The notes below the pieces were generated by a model. It saw only the letters and a program-made list of their open reading frames with translations. It was not told the DNA's origin and searched no databases. Positions 14,875-17,376 of a stretch of DNA of 17,376 nt are shown one piece after another. The stretch comes from Yoonia sp. (GTDB lineage Bacteria > Pseudomonadota > Alphaproteobacteria > Rhodobacterales > Rhodobacteraceae). The position numbers and the translations under genes are program-made. How positions within the stretch are numbered: position 1 is the first letter of the stretch; each line of letters starts with the position of its first letter. The DNA lies in assembly GCA_028822885.1 (NCBI GenBank), contig JAPKCP010000025.1:1-17376 (forward strand), given 5' to 3'.

Positions 14875-14963
14875 TAAAGTGGACCCTTGGCTTAAAAAAA
14901 AGGGCAAATAGTCCCTTCGTTTGGTCGCAGTGAATCATCACTCTCAGAAGTTGATCCACTTTA
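14875..14963. repeat. Inverted repeat TAAAGTGGA flanking 71 bp, possible mini-element scar
   Basis: TAAAGTGGA at 14875-14883 is exactly complemented by TCCACTTTA at 14955-14963; the match extends to 11 bp with one mismatch (TAAAGTGGACC against TAAAGTGGATC). The 71-bp interior contains the terminator-like hairpin. No target-site duplication is evident and no transposase remnant is recognised. It could be a MITE-like scar, IS end relics, or chance. Confidence 0.3.
14894..14917 (-). terminator. Rho-independent terminator-like hairpin with T-tract
   Basis: On the minus strand AAGGG, an 8-nt loop and CCCTT lead straight into a run of eight T residues (14901-14894). The stem is only 5-6 bp, so its strength is doubtful. 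It lies about 120 nt after the dioxygenase stop codon and in the right orientation to end that transcript before the tup operon. Confidence 0.45.
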
Positions 14964-15038
14964 CTGCTGGTCCAAATGCCCGCGACCATCATTCAGGCCA
15001 TCCAATTCAGGACGACCTGAGTGAGCTTAGTAACCGGA

Positions 15039-16169
15039 CTACAAAGCGCTGGTCGTGTTCATTTCACGCCCCAACAGTCGCAGGCGCGAAGAGAATTCGC
15101 CTCTGTCCACATAACAGCCGTGCAGATGTCGATAACCGGTGGATGGGTCGAACGCATCACGCCCATGTAAGACCCGCCGGTTATCAAATGCGACCATCTC
15201 ACCGCCTTTTAATTTCAGAGTCAGGCGATATTTTGGATCACGTGTTTTGGTCATGTAAGCGCGATAGGCGCGGTAATAAGCGGGCATAATATCAGCAGGC
15301 ATATCGAAAATGCCGGCTAAATGCGCATTGTAGCGAATTTCGATAACGTCGCCTTCAGATCCAAGTGTGATGACTGGTCTGTGAACCCTGATGTCCGCTT
15401 CACCATCATGAAAGCGGAATGGAATTGAGACGTCACACAGCATACGAAACGCCTCTGGGTCTTCGTGCCGCAGGTCCTCAGCCATTGCAAAACCATCTGC
15501 AAAAAGCGATCCGCCACCAGTCGCTTCATTGGCTAGACAATGCAGAAATTGATACCCCGGCGGAACTTCTTGATTGGGCAAGTCCGTATGTAACGGCAAA
15601 GCCACCGACGTGTAGGCGAGGTTGTTCGGGTCGGGTTTATTAACAACTTCAAACGTAGTGCCAAAGTTGGTGGCACGCAAAAATCCAATCCGTTCAGCAA
15701 TATCGACACCGGCACCAACGCGGTCTGCTAAACCTTCAACGATTGTTAGGCCAAAAGTCGTGGTGTCATGCATCCAACGCGTCAGTGCGGTCTCGTCGTC
15801 GAGGATTTGCGCTGACGCATGACGGGGAATGTTTGTCGCACCTAGCTCTGCACGCCAAAGACGGGCGGGGAATTTGCCCGCGTCAGACGCGCGTTTACCC
15901 GGACGATGCGCGGCGATCAAAGGGATTGGCATGTGGCTGATATGACCATCTTCGTATGCCAGAACCACAATATCACCATCCAGCAATGCGGATTTCAGAA
16001 GCGGCATTTCGTCGATTGTCAGTAAATCCAGTATGCGTTCATGTGTTTCTGGATGCAGTCCGGATGGGCAGTTGTCGCGCAGCCAAATCGTTGGGAATTG
16101 CGTGATGGTTCCATCCGTCCAAGTCACGCCAAGCGTGTCGGTACGGACCGAGAGGTTCGTTACAGTCAT
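15039..16169 (-). CDS. Gamma-butyrobetaine hydroxylase-family 2-oxoglutarate/Fe(II) dioxygenase
   Basis: This 376-residue protein has the N-terminal GBBH-like domain (about 1-95, with WLRDNCPSGLHPETHERILD at 29-48) and a TauD/TfdA catalytic domain (about 120-370). The iron ligands are His194 and Asp196 (LHTDLP) and His335 (RRVLHGRDAF). Arg347 or Arg356 probably binds 2-oxoglutarate. Characterised hydroxylases carry a zinc site with three cysteines in the N-terminal domain; here only Cys34 remains. Plausible reactions are gamma-butyrobetaine to carnitine or hydroxylation of another quaternary amine, such as a trimethylaminoethylphosphonate-type substrate. No carnitine or phosphonate genes are visible to decide. 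ATG 16169 has only a weak AGG upstream. It is probably unrelated to formate metabolism. Confidence 0.85.
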   Translation of the reverse strand: MTVTNLSVRTDTLGVTWTDGTITQFPTIWLRDNCPSGLHPETHERILDLLTIDEMPLLKSALLDGDIVVLAYEDGHISHMPIPLIAAHRPGKRASDAGKFPARLWRAELGATNIPRHASAQILDDETALTRWMHDTTTFGLTIVEGLADRVGAGVDIAERIGFLRATNFGTTFEVVNKPDPNNLAYTSVALPLHTDLPNQEVPPGYQFLHCLANEATGGGSLFADGFAMAEDLRHEDPEAFRMLCDVSIPFRFHDGEADIRVHRPVITLGSEGDVIEIRYNAHLAGIFDMPADIMPAYYRAYRAYMTKTRDPKYRLTLKLKGGEMVAFDNRRVLHGRDAFDPSTGYRHLHGCYVDRGEFSSRLRLLGREMNTTSAL

Positions 16170-16201
16170 AGGGAAACCTATTCATTTGATGTTTTTTGGA
16201 A

Positions 16202-16221
16202 TTTGATCGAAAGGGATCAAA
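16202..16221. promoter_or_regulatory. Operator-like palindrome TTTGATC-N6-GATCAAA
   Basis: Seven-base arms match perfectly across a 6-nt centre, about 33 bp upstream of the dioxygenase start and 243 bp upstream of the reductase. The arms resemble FNR half-sites, but the spacing between TTGAT and ATCAA is 8 nt instead of 4. A GntR-, LacI- or Rrf2-type regulator site fits better. No regulator gene is in the window. Confidence 0.4.
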
Positions 16222-16257
16222 CCTGAGGGGGTGGCCACCACTCCTGCGTTTTGCCAT

Positions 16258-16280
16258 AGGGCGCGCCGATGGCTCGCCCT
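16258..16280. other. Strong imperfect hairpin in divergent region
   Basis: AGGGCG-C-GCC (16258-16267) pairs with GGC-T-CGCCCT (16271-16280), nine base pairs with one internal mismatch and a GAT loop. Neither strand has a T-tract after it. It could be a leader structure or a repetitive palindromic element; one copy gives no way to choose. Confidence 0.4.
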
Positions 16281-16464
16281 CCGAACAACACGTGAAAAAC
16301 ATCAATCTTCATCCGTTGACTAATATGTCGGCAACTACGCTTCCACAAGGCGGCTTCGGTTGGAACCTTAGCCCTTTTATCGCCTCACAGTCTGGCCCTA
16401 GACTGCACTGACTACTAAGCTGCAATCAACGTACCCCTAGAACATTTAAAATCGGATTTTGATA

Positions 16465-17376
16465 ATGGAAAAGCGACAGGTTGGCGGCACTGGCCTCATG
16501 ATTGACACTCTCGGGCTGGGCGGCGCACCGCTTGGGGGGAACTTCGTCGATCTTGATGACAGCGAGGCTGCCGAGTTAGTTCAGGCTGCGAAAGATGCTG
16601 GCATTGGCTATTTCGATACGGCCCCTTGGTATGGGTTTGGGCGATCAGAACGGGCGATGGGTGATACTTTGCGTGGCAACGATTACGTGCTTTCTGACAA
16701 GGTCGGGAGGCTCCTGAAACCCGGGCCTGTAGACAACCCAATGGAATTCGGAATGATTGATCCGCTGCCATTCCACGTCGTCTACGATTATAGCTACGAC
16801 GGGATCATGCGCGCGTTTGAGGACAATCTCCAGCGCTTGGGGCTTGACCGCATTGATATCCTGTTGGTGCACGACATCGGTACATTGCAGCATGGCGACC
16901 TAAACGAGGGCCACTTCAAGGACCTCGCTGACAGTGGCTATCGCGCGATCGATGAGCTGCGCAAGACAGGACAGGTCAAGGCCATTGGCCTTGGGGTCAA
17001 CGAGAACCAAGTTTGCATGGACGCGCTTGGGATCGGCGACTGGGACGTTTTCCTTTTGGCTGGCCGGTACACGCTGCTTGAGCAAACCCCGTTGGACACT
17101 CTTTTCCCAGCTTGCCAGAAAGCAGGAACGACGATCATCTGCGGAGGTCCGTTCAACTCTGGTATCTTAGCAGGCGGCGATATGTGGAACTATGCCAAAG
17201 CGCCGGACGACATCATCAAGAGGGCAAAAGCGCTGAGTGCTGTGGCGGACGCGTTTTCGGTCCCACTGGCTGCCGCTGCGCTTCAATTTCCACTTGGCAA
17301 TGAGATTGTCACCTCGGTTATTCCGGGTCCACGTGACAAGGCAGAGCTTCAACAGATCGTCGATTGGTTTGCGACG
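16465..17376 (+). CDS. Aldo/keto reductase, D-threo-aldose (L-fucose) 1-dehydrogenase-like, partial at right edge
   Basis: The frame is open to the window end with 304 codons visible; the stop lies beyond. The catalytic tetrad of the aldo/keto reductase barrel is present: Asp51 (YFDTAPWYGFG), Tyr56, Lys79 (VLSDKVGR) and His136 (DILLVHDIG). SERAMGDTLR, then SDKVGRLL and ICGGPFNSGILAGG, are typical of the L-fucose/D-threo-aldose 1-dehydrogenase and pyridoxal 4-dehydrogenase branch, which oxidises sugars or pyridoxal with NAD(P). ATG 16465 fits the usual N-terminus (MEKRQVGGTGL); no clear ribosome site is seen. It is divergent from the dioxygenase gene and probably starts a sugar-catabolism operon to the right, which cannot be confirmed here. 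Confidence 0.85.
   Translation, partial: MEKRQVGGTGLMIDTLGLGGAPLGGNFVDLDDSEAAELVQAAKDAGIGYFDTAPWYGFGRSERAMGDTLRGNDYVLSDKVGRLLKPGPVDNPMEFGMIDPLPFHVVYDYSYDGIMRAFEDNLQRLGLDRIDILLVHDIGTLQHGDLNEGHFKDLADSGYRAIDELRKTGQVKAIGLGVNENQVCMDALGIGDWDVFLLAGRYTLLEQTPLDTLFPACQKAGTTIICGGPFNSGILAGGDMWNYAKAPDDIIKRAKALSAVADAFSVPLAAAALQFPLGNEIVTSVIPGPRDKAELQQIVDWFAT

Larger units (their letters stand above)
14668..15038. promoter_or_regulatory. Intergenic region upstream of tupBCA and downstream of the dioxygenase gene
   Basis: No credible gene lies in these 371 bp. The stretch holds a terminator-like element (14894-14917), the dyad GTGTTTG-CGAA-CAAACAC (14790-14807), a smaller dyad ACACG-N5-CGTGT (14823-14837), a tandem TTCAGG pair (14760-14771), and a distant inverted repeat TAAAGTGGA (14875-14883 and 14955-14963). 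The tupB promoter should lie between the terminator and 14668, but I could not pick convincing -35/-10 boxes. An 82-codon frame on the minus strand here looks like chance. Confidence 0.5.
16170..16464. promoter_or_regulatory. Divergent intergenic region between dioxygenase and aldo/keto reductase genes
   Basis: This 295-bp region must hold promoters for both divergent genes. It contains a palindrome (16202-16221), a strong imperfect hairpin (16258-16280) and an AT-rich TTTAAAAT stretch just before the reductase start. No credible coding frame is seen, and I cannot define -35/-10 boxes with confidence. Confidence 0.45.

Noticed and set aside
14744..14992. 82-codon minus-strand frame in the tup upstream region
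   Set aside because: No ribosome site or family resemblance; it runs through the terminator-like T-tract and dyads, so chance is likelier.
16196..16411. 71-codon plus-strand frame in the divergent region
   Set aside because: It crosses the palindrome and hairpin, has no ribosome site and shows no family features.

Overview
The window looks like a chromosomal piece of a marine alphaproteobacterium, most likely a Rhodobacterales (Roseobacter-group) member with mid-50s GC by eye. This rests on the family make-up: a Cys-type membrane formate dehydrogenase with DUF3305/DUF3306 partners, the set DUF6494 - Mrp - biotin/lipoate-ligase-like (DUF4444) - DUF6505, and a gamma-butyrobetaine-hydroxylase-like dioxygenase. 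The organism call is an inference from gene content; no marker gene is present.

Region 1 (1-6962, minus strand, read from right to left) is a formate dehydrogenase operon: DUF3305, DUF3306, a TorD-type chaperone, a 62-residue Tat-signal protein, the catalytic alpha subunit, the four-cluster iron-sulfur beta subunit, the cytochrome b gamma subunit, and a small membrane protein that runs off the left edge. Genes are tightly packed with ATGA/TTGA stop-start overlaps, except at three junctions where the gap holds an inverted repeat (5177-5195, 4903-4917, 1346-1368). Electrons from periplasmic formate would pass alpha to beta to gamma to quinone.

Region 2 (6963-12461) holds accessory genes. A 297-bp divergent region with four copies of an AGCAAT-type motif separates the operon from a 649-residue polyferredoxin on the plus strand. 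A minus-strand cytochrome c gene follows, overlapping the polyferredoxin tail to tail. Its N-terminal half looks like a collapsed TupA-type tungstate-binding protein. Divergent from it is a tight plus-strand set: DUF6494, Mrp ATPase, a ligase-like protein lacking the usual ligase motifs, and DUF6505.

Region 3 (12462-14667, minus strand) is a complete tungstate-type ABC importer, tupB-tupC-tupA, joined by 4-nt overlaps. Together with regions 1 and 2 it suggests a self-contained package for metal supply (W or Mo), Fe-S/cofactor assembly, Tat quality control and electron transfer serving one formate dehydrogenase.

Region 4 (14668-17376) is probably unrelated: an intergenic stretch with a terminator-like hairpin and dyads, a 2-oxoglutarate/Fe(II) dioxygenase of the gamma-butyrobetaine hydroxylase family (minus), a 295-bp divergent region with a clean operator-like palindrome, and an aldo/keto reductase cut by the right edge. 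No RNA genes, CRISPR arrays or intact mobile elements were seen.
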